From assembly GCF_019457475.1 (NCBI RefSeq), contig NZ_CP080413.1, positions 2,294,001 through 2,358,000 of the forward strand: 64,000 nt of DNA, in the 5' to 3' direction. Each line of letters opens with the position of its first letter. Within the stretch, counting starts at the first letter, position 1. The position numbers and the translations under genes were made by a program. Below the pieces are notes generated by a model. That model did no database searches. It saw only the letters and a list, made by a program, of their open reading frames with translations, and had not been told where the DNA came from. Below, one piece after another: positions 18,733 to 28,101 of the stretch. The DNA comes from Shewanella acanthi. Lineage in GTDB: Bacteria > Pseudomonadota > Gammaproteobacteria > Enterobacterales > Shewanellaceae.

Positions 18733-19182
18733 CTTGTTATCCCATTGACTGTTTTGTGCTAGGCAGTTTGTTTCCAGATGCCTATCTGGGGCTAAAGACC
18801 GCCCTTTCTATGTAAAAATTTCGCCGTTTTACCCTCGATAGCAGCCGCTTTACAACACGGAACCCCATCAAGGTTAAATGTCTATTTGCAAGCATAGTAG
18901 CGACTTTAGTGAATAATATCCGGCCTAGCCAGAGGAGTCTTTCATAAGTGAAGGAAAAAACAGCAATTACTTCGGCAACAATAACCCGAATGTTTGCACG
19001 TCATACAGCTCAAGGCTAAACTTGCATCGGGTCAAATCACTACCCAATTCCTGCTGTCTGATGCTTAAGCAACTAGGGCTAAAACATCAATAAGATGATG
19101 AGATAAACGGCAATGACCTTTTACCTTCATTTTGACAAGCACGGTGTTGGCGTTACAACGATGCATAACAAGTAGAAACGCG
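18733..19182. other. Intergenic region between msrBA and the 2OG-oxygenase gene
   Basis: About 450 bases between divergent genes. No convincing gene is present. A 23-codon frame (18948-19019, GTG start after GAGGAG) is the only small reading frame with a good ribosome-binding site. The region presumably carries both promoters. Confidence 0.4.
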
Positions 19183-20022
19183 ATGAAATTAGAAACCATT
19201 GATTACCGCGCCCCTGACAGCGCAAAACACTTTGTTGAATCCCTACGTGAAACCGGCTTTGGAGTGTTATCAAACCACCCTATTGATAAAGCGCTGGTCG
19301 AGACCATTTACGAAGAATGGCAAGCATTTTTTAACTCAGAAGAAAAAAACGCGTTCCTGTTTAACCGTGAAACCCACGATGGTTTCTTCCCTGCGTCGAT
19401 TTCTGAAAAGGCCAAGGGCCATACGGTTAAGGACATTAAAGAGTACTACCACGTTTATCCTTGGGGCCGCATCCCAGATTCTTTACGTGCCAATATTCTT
19501 GCTTACTATAAAAATGCTAATGACCTAGCAACTGAACTTTTAGGTTGGATTGAAGCGCACTCCCCCGCTGAGGTTAAGGCTAAGTTCTCGATGCCATTGC
19601 CAGATATGATTGCCCAAAGCCAAAAAACCCTGCTGCGCATTTTGCACTATCCGCCAATGACGGGTAATGAAGAAATGGGGGCTATCCGCGCCGCGGCCCA
19701 CGAAGACATTAACCTTATCACCATTCTACCTGCGGCCAATGAACCAGGTTTACAGGTTAAGGCAAAGGATGGTTCGTGGATTGATGTGCCTAGCGATTTT
19801 GGCAATATCATCATTAATATCGGCGATATGCTTCAGGAAGCATCGGGCGGTTATTTCCCATCGACCTCCCATCGAGTGATTAACCCAGAAGGAACGGATA
19901 AAACCAAATCTCGAATTTCACTGCCGTTATTCCTGCACGCTAATCCACCAGTGGTGCTGTCTGAACGTTACACCGCCGAAAGTTACCTGACGGAAAGATT
20001 GCGTGAGCTGGGTGTGCTTTAA
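19183..20022 (+). CDS. 2-oxoglutarate/Fe(II)-dependent oxygenase-like protein (isopenicillin N synthase family)
   Basis: 279 residues from the ATG at 19183 (MKLETIDYRAPDS). A longer frame from 19132 lacks family support. The N-terminal substrate-fold region (GFGVLSNHPIDKALVE) and the double-stranded beta-helix core are typical of the IPNS-like family. The iron triad is probably His-x-Asp in AAAHEDINLITIL (H and D) and the later His in STSHRVINPEG. SRISLPLFLHAN contains the RxS motif that binds 2-oxoglutarate. The product is unknown; in proteobacteria such genes are usually annotated only to family level. A hairpin terminator follows. Confidence 0.85.
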   Translation: MKLETIDYRAPDSAKHFVESLRETGFGVLSNHPIDKALVETIYEEWQAFFNSEEKNAFLFNRETHDGFFPASISEKAKGHTVKDIKEYYHVYPWGRIPDSLRANILAYYKNANDLATELLGWIEAHSPAEVKAKFSMPLPDMIAQSQKTLLRILHYPPMTGNEEMGAIRAAAHEDINLITILPAANEPGLQVKAKDGSWIDVPSDFGNIIINIGDMLQEASGGYFPSTSHRVINPEGTDKTKSRISLPLFLHANPPVVLSERYTAESYLTERLRELGVL

Positions 20023-20059
20023 GGCATCTCGCCTAAAAATCCATCAAAATACAGTGATT

Positions 20060-20083
20060 AAAGCGCCTTAAGGCGCTTTTTTT
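20060..20083 (+). terminator. Intrinsic terminator of the oxygenase gene
   Basis: AAAGCGCC TTAA GGCGCTTT is followed by a run of T, 38 bases after the stop codon. Confidence 0.8.
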
Positions 20084-20147
20084 ATGACATTCGCTATCAT
20101 CGAGGTAGAATAACCCTCTTTTTAGTGATTCAGGACAAGGCGCTATC

Positions 20148-21089
20148 ATGGCAATTCAATGGTATCCAGGGCATATGCACAAGGCACGCAAAGAGATCGA
20201 AGAGGCCATGCCTCAGGTCGATCTCGTTATCGAGGTGCTCGATGCGCGTATTCCCTACAGTAGTGAAAACCCGATGGTGTCTAAGCTACGTGGCGACAAA
20301 CCTTGTATTAAGTTGTTGAATAAATCTGACTTAGCCGATCCTGAAATCACCGCCCAATGGATTGAATACCTCGAGCGCGAGCAAGGTGTTAAGGCCTCTG
20401 CAATCACGACGTTGCAACCGGGCATGCTAAAAATGCTGCCGGATCTGTGCCGTAAACTGGTACCGAGTCGCGATAAGGTAGAAAAGGACATTCGCACTAT
20501 GATCATGGGCATTCCCAACGTAGGGAAATCAACCATCATTAATACTCTAGCGGGCCGTGTTATCGCTAAAACCGGTAACGAACCCGCCGTAACCAAAAGT
20601 CAGCAGCGCATCAACCTGCGTAACGGCATTGTGCTCTCCGACACCCCAGGGATTTTATGGCCGAAGGTTGATAACGAAGCCAGTAGCTATCGCTTAGCCA
20701 TCACAGGCGCCATTAAAGACACGGCGATGGAATATGAAGACGTGGCCCTGTTCGCCGCAGGTTATTTCCTCAAGGCTTACCCAAAAGAGATTTGCGAGCG
20801 CTACAACATCAATGAATTACCTAGCGATGATATTACCCTGCTAGAAGAAATCGGCCGTAAACGTGGCGCCCTTCGCCCAGGTGGCCGCATTGATTTGCAC
20901 AAAGCCTCAGAAGTGTTATTACACGACTACCGCGCAGGAAGAATCGGCTTATTATCCTTAGAAACCCCAGCGATGGCCGAAGTAGAAAAGGCCGAAGTTG
21001 AGCGAATTCTTGCTGAAAAGGCGGCGGAAAAAGCAGCAAAATTAGAAGCGGAAAAACTGAAACGCTCCGGTAAACGCCATAACGATTAA
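20148..21089 (+). CDS. ylqF: YlqF/RbgA-type circularly permuted GTPase
   Basis: 313 residues. The start MAIQWYPGHMHKARKEI is diagnostic for the YlqF/RbgA family. The GTPase motifs occur in permuted order: G4 NKSD near residue 61, G1 GIPNVGKS near residue 122, then G3 DTPG near residue 165. In Bacillus RbgA acts in late 50S ribosome assembly; the gammaproteobacterial homologues are presumed similar. The C-terminus ends in a lysine- and alanine-rich helix (about residues 275-313), probably for rRNA contact. The gene stands alone between two terminators. Confidence 0.92.
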   Translation: MAIQWYPGHMHKARKEIEEAMPQVDLVIEVLDARIPYSSENPMVSKLRGDKPCIKLLNKSDLADPEITAQWIEYLEREQGVKASAITTLQPGMLKMLPDLCRKLVPSRDKVEKDIRTMIMGIPNVGKSTIINTLAGRVIAKTGNEPAVTKSQQRINLRNGIVLSDTPGILWPKVDNEASSYRLAITGAIKDTAMEYEDVALFAAGYFLKAYPKEICERYNINELPSDDITLLEEIGRKRGALRPGGRIDLHKASEVLLHDYRAGRIGLLSLETPAMAEVEKAEVERILAEKAAEKAAKLEAEKLKRSGKRHND

Positions 21090-21108
21090 TCGCGTTTCAC
21101 ACTCATTA

Positions 21109-21134
21109 AAAAGCCAGCAAGTAAGCTGGCTTTT
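21109..21134 (+). terminator. Intrinsic terminator of ylqF
   Basis: AAGCCAGC / GCTGGCTT stem followed by TTTACG, about 20 bases past the stop codon. Confidence 0.7.
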
Positions 21135-21201
21135 ACGTTTGCAGGTAAAATCGTTTTTTAGGCCTTTAATCCAACACGTGGTAACATCAATAGGATTGTA
21201 T

Positions 21202-21762
21202 TTAGTCAGGTGCGTTATCGGCCAAACATCGAGTCCTATGGAGCCATTCCCTTAGTTGGCTGTCTGCCATAGGACGGGCAAACAAGTAGCCCTGCCCTTG
21301 CTGGCTGCCCACGTTGGCAAGTTTGATCTTTTGCTGCTCATTCTCTACACCCCAGCAATAACGTCGAGTTTTAGCTGCTTAGTCAACTCAATCATCATCT
21401 GCACAATCACAACATCATCGGTATTGGTCTCAATCTTTTCAACGAAGGATTTATCGATTTTCAGCCGATGAATGGGCAATTGATGAAGGGCACCTAAGGA
21501 TGAATAACCGGTGCCAAAATCATCGATAGCAATCGCAACGCCAATGTTCCTTAACTGCAACAGCACCCGTTTCATAAATTCCACATCACTCAACGCCGTA
21601 GACTCGGTGACCTTAAGCTCTACAAATTTAGGCAGCAAATTATGTAAGTAGTGGCTTTGTTTGCTAAATCGGTGGAAAAAATGATGATGCCGATGATCAA
21701 GGCGCTGAATAAACTTACGGAGATTGGTAGAGTTAAAAGCGCTTACATCGAGTGATATCTAA
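21202..21762 (-). pseudogene. EAL-domain phosphodiesterase, truncated and frameshifted
   Basis: Minus-strand fragments together cover the second half of an EAL domain. ISLDVSAFN (around 21740-21760) corresponds to the middle beta-strand, VELKVTES follows, then IDDFGTGYSSL (metal and lysine-binding region) and IDKSFV. The frame breaks at about 21345-21352: after DVIAGV a stop appears, but the expected continuation (VENEQQ, then GQGYLFARPM and a stop at 21202) is found in another frame. One base appears lost where most homologues have GCTGAAGGN. The N-terminal half, including the EAL signature itself, is absent and a stop codon precedes the fragment. This is a dead c-di-GMP phosphodiesterase gene. 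Confidence 0.85.
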
Positions 21763-22119
21763 ACAATTAAGTGGTTTTTGTGCCGTCATTCGAATTGGGA
21801 AACAAAGCCGTGAAATTCAAAAAACCCTTTCTTTATATTAACAAAATAAAAACACAACTCACATCACTGTTAATTCTAACGTTTTAGTTACTATCACCTG
21901 CCACTAGGCAATTCAAACCGCAAATACTTTACAACACTCTGTTTTAATTAAACTTAATGTCATTATTTTGACAGGCGACAGCCATTTGCCTCGCCTTATT
22001 TTTTGCTACAAATTGCTACATGATTAAACTTCCATCGCCTTCGTTAATGAAACATTTTATTAACAGAGCCAAGAGTGGAACTCTGGCCAAAACAACAAAT
22101 CATCAATGGAGAAAAACCA
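21763..22119. other. Intergenic region upstream of the exported two-gene locus
   Basis: About 360 AT-rich bases without a gene. A direct repeat TTGCTACA, AA, TTGCTACA (22003-22019) lies about 100 bases upstream of the first start codon and could be an operator half-site pair. No confident -35/-10 pair was assigned. Confidence 0.35.
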
Positions 22120-22725
22120 ATGAGAAGGAAGTCATTCCTCAAAAAGGCATCGATTGCCTTAGCCGTTGCTGCGACTATGGCAATGGCCTTGCCAGCGAGC
22201 GCAATGAAACTTAAATCGTTAAATCTGCAAGAACTGACCGCTGAATCACAAAACATTATTGCCGGTGAAGTGGTTAAAGTGACCGATGGTTTTGATAACA
22301 ATCGCCCTTACACTGAAGTCACCATTGCCGTAGGCCATGATGCCAAGGGCAAGTTAAAAGATGAATCCACCTACACTTTCCGCCAATTTGGTTTAATCAA
22401 ACCACGCTCTATGGGTAATGGCAAAGTCTACTTAGGTGTCACGCCCGATGGTTTTGCCAAATGGCACGTAGGCGAAAACGTGGTGGCCTTTATGTATAAA
22501 CCCGCATCGATCACGGGTTTTCAAACCACAGCCGGCATGGCCCAAGGTAAATTTGTGGTACGCGACGGCAAAGTGATGAACGAATTTGCCAACACAGGCC
22601 TGTTTGAAAATATCGATACCTCCGCTATCAGTGATGAAGAACGTAATATGCTGACCAATCCAGGTGGCGTAGACGTTAATATCTTTATGAATCTGGTCAA
22701 CAAGATGGCTGGAGGCCAACAATAA
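22120..22725 (+). CDS. Exported protein of unknown function, partner of the metzincin-like gene
   Basis: 201 residues from the ATG at 22120 (MRRKSFLKKASIALAV), with GGAG nine bases upstream. It has a textbook signal peptide ending in ALPASA. The mature part shows a beta-rich segment (ELTAESQNIIAGEVVKVTDG; PYTEVTIAVGHDAKG; TYTFRQFG; KWHVGENVVAF) reminiscent of small secreted domains, but I recognise no named family. It overlaps the start of the next gene by one base and contains that gene's GGAGG, so the two are translated together. It is probably an accessory or chaperone-like partner of the downstream protein; that is inference. Confidence 0.8.
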   Translation: MRRKSFLKKASIALAVAATMAMALPASAMKLKSLNLQELTAESQNIIAGEVVKVTDGFDNNRPYTEVTIAVGHDAKGKLKDESTYTFRQFGLIKPRSMGNGKVYLGVTPDGFAKWHVGENVVAFMYKPASITGFQTTAGMAQGKFVVRDGKVMNEFANTGLFENIDTSAISDEERNMLTNPGGVDVNIFMNLVNKMAGGQQ

Positions 22726-25346
22726 TGAGACTCACTAAACTTGCTGCCGGTATCGCTCTGGCAACCCTTTCGGCTAGTGCTGTAGCAGGCGGCCCACTGT
22801 ATATCCTTGATAAAACCATGCAGCCTTACAAATGGGACACCAGCAAAGGTGCCATTCCCGTTTGGACCGACGGCGGCAAACTCATCCAAGACAAAGACGG
22901 CAATGAGGTTCAATCCTTTACCGTGCTAGAGAAAGGTACCAAGTATAACTTGGACATCACCTTGCCCGATGGCACAGTGCTCCCTAAAAATACCGCGCTG
23001 GATCGCGACTATACCTTCTTAACCATCGAGCAAGCCAACGCGATTACTGCTAAAGCCGTAGCGGAATGGTCAAACGTTGAGACATCGACTTTGGATATGG
23101 TGCTAGCAGGCACTATCGCCAGCCAAACGGGTATGGCCGATGTCAACGCATCAAACGTTGACCAAATCTATGGTGCAGAGAACGGCTATGGCTTTTGGGT
23201 TAACTACGATACCGATGGTTCCATTTTGGAAAACTACTTTGGTATTTCACGTAGCCAAGTGCTAGGTATCGCCTTCCCGGAATGGGCCGACGAAGAAACC
23301 GGTGAAATCCTCGAAGCAACCGCACTGATGAACGGTTGGTATGTCGATATTAACGATACCAAAGGCGAGATGGTGCAAGGGGTATTTACCCATGAGTTTG
23401 GCCATGCGCTGAACATGTCCCACTCACAGGCAAACGGCCACTTTACCTATGCGGCAACCAACGCCTATCGCCTATACGATGGTGTACCAGGTTGCCCAGG
23501 CACAACCGGTTATACCGGCCGTAACAGTATACCGGCCGATAGCATCGAAACCATGTACCCATTTATCAACGTACGTGGCAACGAAGGCCGTCAACAGGGC
23601 ACTGTTAACGTACGCGACGATATCGTCAACATTTCTGACCTTTATCCAACAGCGGAATACAAAACTAACTACGGTACCATCAAGGGTAAACTCTTCACCA
23701 AAAATGGCGTTGAATATGCTGGCATGAACATGGTTGCCCGTAACTTGGATAACCCGCTGTACGATGTGATCACCCAACAAAGCGGTAACATGTCACAGGG
23801 TAGAATCGGTCTTGATGGTTCTTTCACTATCAATGGCTTAACACCTGGCGGCCGTTATGCCCTGTATATGGATCCGATTATTGCTGGCGGCTACCCTACC
23901 ACGCCGACCGGTATTCTGTCTGAAAACGAATACTGGAACGAAGGTGAAAGTGCATCACCTGCAACGGATCATCACTGTGATATGACGCCAATCGTAGTGG
24001 CGGGTGGTGAAACCAAAGAAGTGGCCATGTATTTCAACGGTTATACCAATGGTATCCAATACACGCCGCTGGTTGGCGCATGGGTTAACGATTTTGCTAA
24101 AAACGGCAAAACTGCCTTTGGCGTTACCCATGGTGGCACACCATTCCTGTACAGCAGCATGCACAAGACCTTTGAAACCCTAACGTTTAATGGCTTTGCA
24201 GTGCTCAAGGCCACGACCGCTGCAATGAACAAGAATGCGACCAAAGCCGCGGTCATTGCCGATCTAGACCGTGATGGTATTGGTCAAGGTGCGGTCTGGG
24301 ATATCCGTTCTAACAAGCTGACGGTGCTTAAAGATCCAAGCAACAATACCTGTGCAATCAGCTCTCAATCGGGTATTAGTTCACACTCCATTTGGGATAT
24401 TGACGATTTAGGTCAAACCGTTGTCGGTAACTCTCGCAAACCAAGAGATGGCGGTAACGAGTGCGCCCCAGGTCAAGCTGCATATTCCTATGGCGTACCA
24501 ACGATCTGGAATGCACAAACAGGTGAGCCAACGCTGTTAACCGATGGAATAGAATTTATCCAACGTCCTGGCAGTACCCTTATCGAAGCTTGGATTCATG
24601 GTAATCGTAAAGAAGCTTGGGTTCGCGCTGACAAAATTTCGGGTAACGGTCGAACTGTAACAGGTTCGGGTAACAACAACCTTACACAGCTCGCTTGGGT
24701 CGACGGTAAATTGAAGGATCTCTACGGAGAATATGGCGCTTTAAATTCGTCAGTGATTTCAAGCGATGGTAAATATGTCGCCTTCGGTGCGCAGGATGGT
24801 TTTGGCCGCCGCGCCTTTGGTAAAGGAGTACAAGTATGGAACGCCGATACCAATGAAATCACTCATCTCGGTGGCTTGCGTTGGTGTGATGATGTGCCTA
24901 ACACCTATTGTTACTCACCTTATTACATGACCCACGATGAAATTGCCGAAACTTCTGGTCTGCCATTAAACATGGTATTAGATGCAAATGATGATCTTTC
25001 ACTGATCACAGGTCGCATTCTGATCAATGGTACACCAGCGGGCTCAAGCATTTACATGAAAGGTCTCGGCTGGATGACGGGTCAAAGCTTCTTTGCTAAA
25101 CAAGGTGTCGTTGAAGCGAAAAATGCGATGACCAATGGAATCCTAGGCGTCAGTGGCAACGGTTCTGAAATGATGGCGGGTATCGTTGGTCTTCCAACGC
25201 CGCTGACTATCGACATCAATGCCAACAAAGCGTTTGTGTGTAATAACGGTGTAGACCAAGAACTGGCCTTCCCGAAACAGGTCGTAGAGGCTGTTAAAGG
25301 CGGCGCCCAATTTGGCCGCTGTGCCCACGTAAACGATAGCTACTAA
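22725..25346 (+). CDS. Secreted metzincin-like protein with C-terminal beta-propeller-like repeats
   Basis: 873 residues with a signal peptide (MRLTKLAAGIALATLSASAVAG). Near residue 225 lies HEFGHALNMSH, a zinc-binding HExxHxxxxxH motif like that of metzincins, with Asn where Gly is usual. SIETMYPF about 50 residues later resembles the Met-turn of matrixins. A carboxypeptidase-regulatory-like beta sandwich follows (GTIKGKLFTKNGVEYAGMNM). After about residue 480 come repeated segments ending in VWDIRSN, PTIWNAQTG, QLAWVDGK and VQVWNADTN, like the blades of an extracellular beta-propeller. It is probably a secreted or surface zinc protease; the substrate is unknown. It shares an operon with the preceding small exported protein and ends at a strong terminator. 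Confidence 0.82.
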   Translation: MRLTKLAAGIALATLSASAVAGGPLYILDKTMQPYKWDTSKGAIPVWTDGGKLIQDKDGNEVQSFTVLEKGTKYNLDITLPDGTVLPKNTALDRDYTFLTIEQANAITAKAVAEWSNVETSTLDMVLAGTIASQTGMADVNASNVDQIYGAENGYGFWVNYDTDGSILENYFGISRSQVLGIAFPEWADEETGEILEATALMNGWYVDINDTKGEMVQGVFTHEFGHALNMSHSQANGHFTYAATNAYRLYDGVPGCPGTTGYTGRNSIPADSIETMYPFINVRGNEGRQQGTVNVRDDIVNISDLYPTAEYKTNYGTIKGKLFTKNGVEYAGMNMVARNLDNPLYDVITQQSGNMSQGRIGLDGSFTINGLTPGGRYALYMDPIIAGGYPTTPTGILSENEYWNEGESASPATDHHCDMTPIVVAGGETKEVAMYFNGYTNGIQYTPLVGAWVNDFAKNGKTAFGVTHGGTPFLYSSMHKTFETLTFNGFAVLKATTAAMNKNATKAAVIADLDRDGIGQGAVWDIRSNKLTVLKDPSNNTCAISSQSGISSHSIWDIDDLGQTVVGNSRKPRDGGNECAPGQAAYSYGVPTIWNAQTGEPTLLTDGIEFIQRPGSTLIEAWIHGNRKEAWVRADKISGNGRTVTGSGNNNLTQLAWVDGKLKDLYGEYGALNSSVISSDGKYVAFGAQDGFGRRAFGKGVQVWNADTNEITHLGGLRWCDDVPNTYCYSPYYMTHDEIAETSGLPLNMVLDANDDLSLITGRILINGTPAGSSIYMKGLGWMTGQSFFAKQGVVEAKNAMTNGILGVSGNGSEMMAGIVGLPTPLTIDINANKAFVCNNGVDQELAFPKQVVEAVKGGAQFGRCAHVNDSY

Positions 25347-25403
25347 TTGCTAAAACAAATAGGCTAATAAACCATTAGCCTTATCAGGCACATAGCGAGA
25401 TAC

Positions 25404-25443
25404 AAAATGGCCCTTCTGCTCTTTACGCACAGGGCCATTTTTA
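25404..25443 (+). terminator. Intrinsic terminator of the exported two-gene operon
   Basis: AAAATGGCCCT ... AGGGCCATTTTT: an 11-bp stem with a 16-base loop ending in a T-run, about 60 bases past the stop codon. Confidence 0.75.
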
Positions 25444-25579
25444 TTTCTCGGTTTATCCTAGTCGCTTAAGCATTCAGTCTTCACCTTGTTAACCTATTTG
25501 AATTTATTCCACCGCTACCATTAAATTTGCATACCTTGTCAGTAGCCAGTTACCGTTGAGGTTTTGGCATATTGTCAGA

Positions 25580-26230
25580 CTATGACCCGTGTGTTTGATA
25601 GAATTTGGAGCATTTGGCAACGTGATACTGAATTAAATGCGAGCGCATAAATACCCATTCACCTAAGACGTTAATTTCAATGATGTCGCTTAATAATGTA
25701 AGCAGAGGATCGCCCACGCCCTTAGATTGTTGCGATGCCTTTTCAAAATCGACTTTATTTTTCACCTGCCCCAGCAGCAAGAACACCGCATCCTCCGTCA
25801 TCAATGAGATCAATGACATCAAGGTTTGAGTATGACCCACTTAGGTCGCTGGTAACCAAGTCGCCACCAGCTGGCGGATGTGAAGTTTATCCTTGCCCAG
25901 TATTACCCTCTCTTGTTAGCCACTCTGCTTAGTTTTAGTGGCTCAATCCTAGACAGCGACATGAATGAGCACCTTCACATGCATTAAATTCACTATGTTC
26001 ATAAACGTCATAATGCATAGCAAAGGCTAGGAACTCCATTTGCCTACATGCACCACAGACCAAGGGCCTATTTGAATGGGGGATTGCCATATGCCAAAGC
26101 AAGAACTGATATTTTCTGCAAGCCGAAAAAATTCCAATCAACATAAAGGCGAGTTGTAACGGCATTTTACGCAAACGGTCGTGGGGCTAGACATTGGTGT
26201 AGACTAGGAAGGCAAACAAGGTCGCCACCA
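25580..26230 (-). pseudogene. Decayed coding region, family not recognised
   Basis: Minus-strand frames here look like protein sequence but are broken. One open piece (25580-25840) reads LTLLSDIIEINVLGEWVFMRSH and similar and lacks a convincing start; its frame continues upstream of a stop as HIRQLVATWLPAT. A second piece (25935-26174) is hydrophobic at its start (MPLQLAFMLIGIF) and preceded, across a stop, by NLVATLFAFLVYTN, as in a membrane protein. Neither piece has a proper ribosome-binding site and I recognise neither family. The region most likely holds two degraded genes. It adjoins the EAL pseudogene and the exported locus. Confidence 0.45.
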
Positions 26231-26235
26231 GATTG

Positions 26236-26263
26236 GGAAAAAGGGCGCTAAAGCGCCCTATTC
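26236..26263 (-). terminator. Intrinsic terminator of the M28 peptidase gene
   Basis: On the minus strand AGGGCGC TTTA GCGCCCT runs into TTTTCCC, about 35 bases after the stop codon. Confidence 0.75.
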
Positions 26264-26294
26264 AAAGTTTTATGCCACAGTTTGACTTACAGAT

Positions 26295-27908
26295 TTAGTC
26301 GCGACCAGTCTGCTCACGTTTCGTTTTAAAGTCCGATGACTCCAACCAACGCGGCCAATCGGCCCCATTGGCCAGCGCCTTAAGCATACTCGCCATTAAC
26401 GCCAAATCTTGGGTCACGCCACCTAAGGTCCAATTGGGGTCGTAATCATCGGCGCCTTGATGGTACTTATGAGCGATATAATCGGGATCCGTATCCCCTA
26501 AACTCATAAACAGCAAACCAGGCACGCCCTGCTGCGCCAATGCGAAATGATCCGATCTAAACATCAAACCGTTTTGTGGACGGGGATCGGCCTTAACAGT
26601 GCGCCCCTGTGCCTTGGCGGCCTTATCCAAATAAGCTTCAAGCTCACTTACGCCCTCACCGTAGCGCAGAATGTAATCTACACCTTGGTTCATATTCATG
26701 CCGTCGATATTTAAAAAGGCAACGATATCCTTAGTCGGTACAATTGGATGCTGGGCAAAATGCTGTGCACCAATCAGCCCTGTTTCCTCGGCGGTAAAGG
26801 AGCTAAATACGAGGGTACGCGCAAGCGGCGCTTTATCGGCCTGATGCTTAAAGTAACGAGCAAGGGCGAGTACCCCCGCCACACCACTGGCGTTATCCAC
26901 GGCACCATTAATGATCACAGGCTTCCCCCCTTCCATCACTGTACCTAAGTGATCCCAATGGGCGTGCATCATTACCACTTCATCGGGATGGGTCTTACCC
27001 GGCAGAATCGCCGCCACATTATGGGACTGGGCACGTTCAATTTGATTTTGGAGGGTGAGCTGCGCCTTCAGGTTTAAGGGTATCGGTTTAAAGTGGGGTT
27101 TTGCGGCTTCACGCTTTAGCATGTCAAAGTCCATGCCCGCCTTTGCAAACAGCTTCTGCGCAACTTCATGTTGTACCCAACCCATTACACCCACTTGGCC
27201 TTGGTTATTATTGGCATCGACCAGAGTGAACTTAGTGCCGGTATTGGAATTTTGCACCACGTTCCAGCCGTAGGCCGCAGGCGCGGTTTCATGGACGATA
27301 AAGACGGCTTCGGCACCTTGGCGGGCAGCCTCTTCATATTTGTAGGTCCAGCGGCCATAGTAGGTCATGGCGTTACCTTTAAAGACCTTGGGATCCTGCG
27401 TTGCAAAGCCAGGGTCGTTCACCAAGACAATGACGGTTTTGCCCTTTACGTCTAGGCCTTGATAATCGTTCCAGCCGTATTCAGGGGCGTTAATGCCATA
27501 GCCAACAAAGATCACTTCACTGTTATCGAGTGTGACCTTTTCGCTGATGCGTTGGGTGCGAGCCGTAAATTCGCTGCCATTGGTAAAGTTGATCCCACCA
27601 ATATTGAGCTGCATGTTTTGGTCAGCGGTGATTTTGGCAAGGGGAACGGGCTGTAAATAACTGTCACCAAAGGCAGGTTGCAAGCCCATTTCCCTAAAAC
27701 TTTTTTCAAGGTAATTAATCGTTAACTGCTCACCCTCAGACAGCGGTGCGCGGCCACCGAAGGCGTCACTGGCCAAGGTTTGCACATCATTACGATACTG
27801 AGTTACATCAAAGCTGGTAGTAAAGGCGGATAGGCTATTGTCCATCGAGGCAAAGCTAGGTAAGGACACAAGGCCAGTTAGGGCAGCACCTAGGATGAAA
27901 TGTTTCAA
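26295..27908 (-). CDS. Secreted M28 family metallopeptidase
   Basis: 537 residues with a signal peptide (MKHFILGAALTGLVSLPSFA). It has the co-catalytic dizinc ligands of M28 aminopeptidases: AHWDHLG (His and Asp), DNASGVA (bridging Asp), EETGLIGAQ (catalytic Glu pair), NIDGMN (Asp) and HKYHQGADDYD (His). A PA-like insert lies between about residues 130 and 270 (GYGINAPEYGWNDYQG). It probably removes N-terminal residues from peptides in the periplasm or outside the cell. It has its own terminator and a 190-base gap from the upstream sortase-target gene. All metal ligands appear intact. Confidence 0.92.
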   Translation of the reverse strand: MKHFILGAALTGLVSLPSFASMDNSLSAFTTSFDVTQYRNDVQTLASDAFGGRAPLSEGEQLTINYLEKSFREMGLQPAFGDSYLQPVPLAKITADQNMQLNIGGINFTNGSEFTARTQRISEKVTLDNSEVIFVGYGINAPEYGWNDYQGLDVKGKTVIVLVNDPGFATQDPKVFKGNAMTYYGRWTYKYEEAARQGAEAVFIVHETAPAAYGWNVVQNSNTGTKFTLVDANNNQGQVGVMGWVQHEVAQKLFAKAGMDFDMLKREAAKPHFKPIPLNLKAQLTLQNQIERAQSHNVAAILPGKTHPDEVVMMHAHWDHLGTVMEGGKPVIINGAVDNASGVAGVLALARYFKHQADKAPLARTLVFSSFTAEETGLIGAQHFAQHPIVPTKDIVAFLNIDGMNMNQGVDYILRYGEGVSELEAYLDKAAKAQGRTVKADPRPQNGLMFRSDHFALAQQGVPGLLFMSLGDTDPDYIAHKYHQGADDYDPNWTLGGVTQDLALMASMLKALANGADWPRWLESSDFKTKREQTGRD

Positions 27909-28101
27909 GACTTTCTCCCATGATTATCGTTTTTGGATGTAAAACAGGACTCTACCATAAGCTAGATTGCTTGTGAGTCCCATTTACAATTACTAACTAA
28001 CCATTTGGTGCTAAGTGATATTCACGCTTTTGTGCCAACTTGTCCGTCATTTGCCCTGTGTCGATGTTTGAGTGGTGCATATAGTGAGGCCGTTAAACGT
28101 C

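Noticed and set aside
21651..21755. Plus-strand fragment resembling a protein end (VALFAKSVEKMMM onward)
   Set aside because: It is the antisense of the EAL pseudogene, whose minus-strand frame reads ISLDVSAFN and continues into the rest of the domain.
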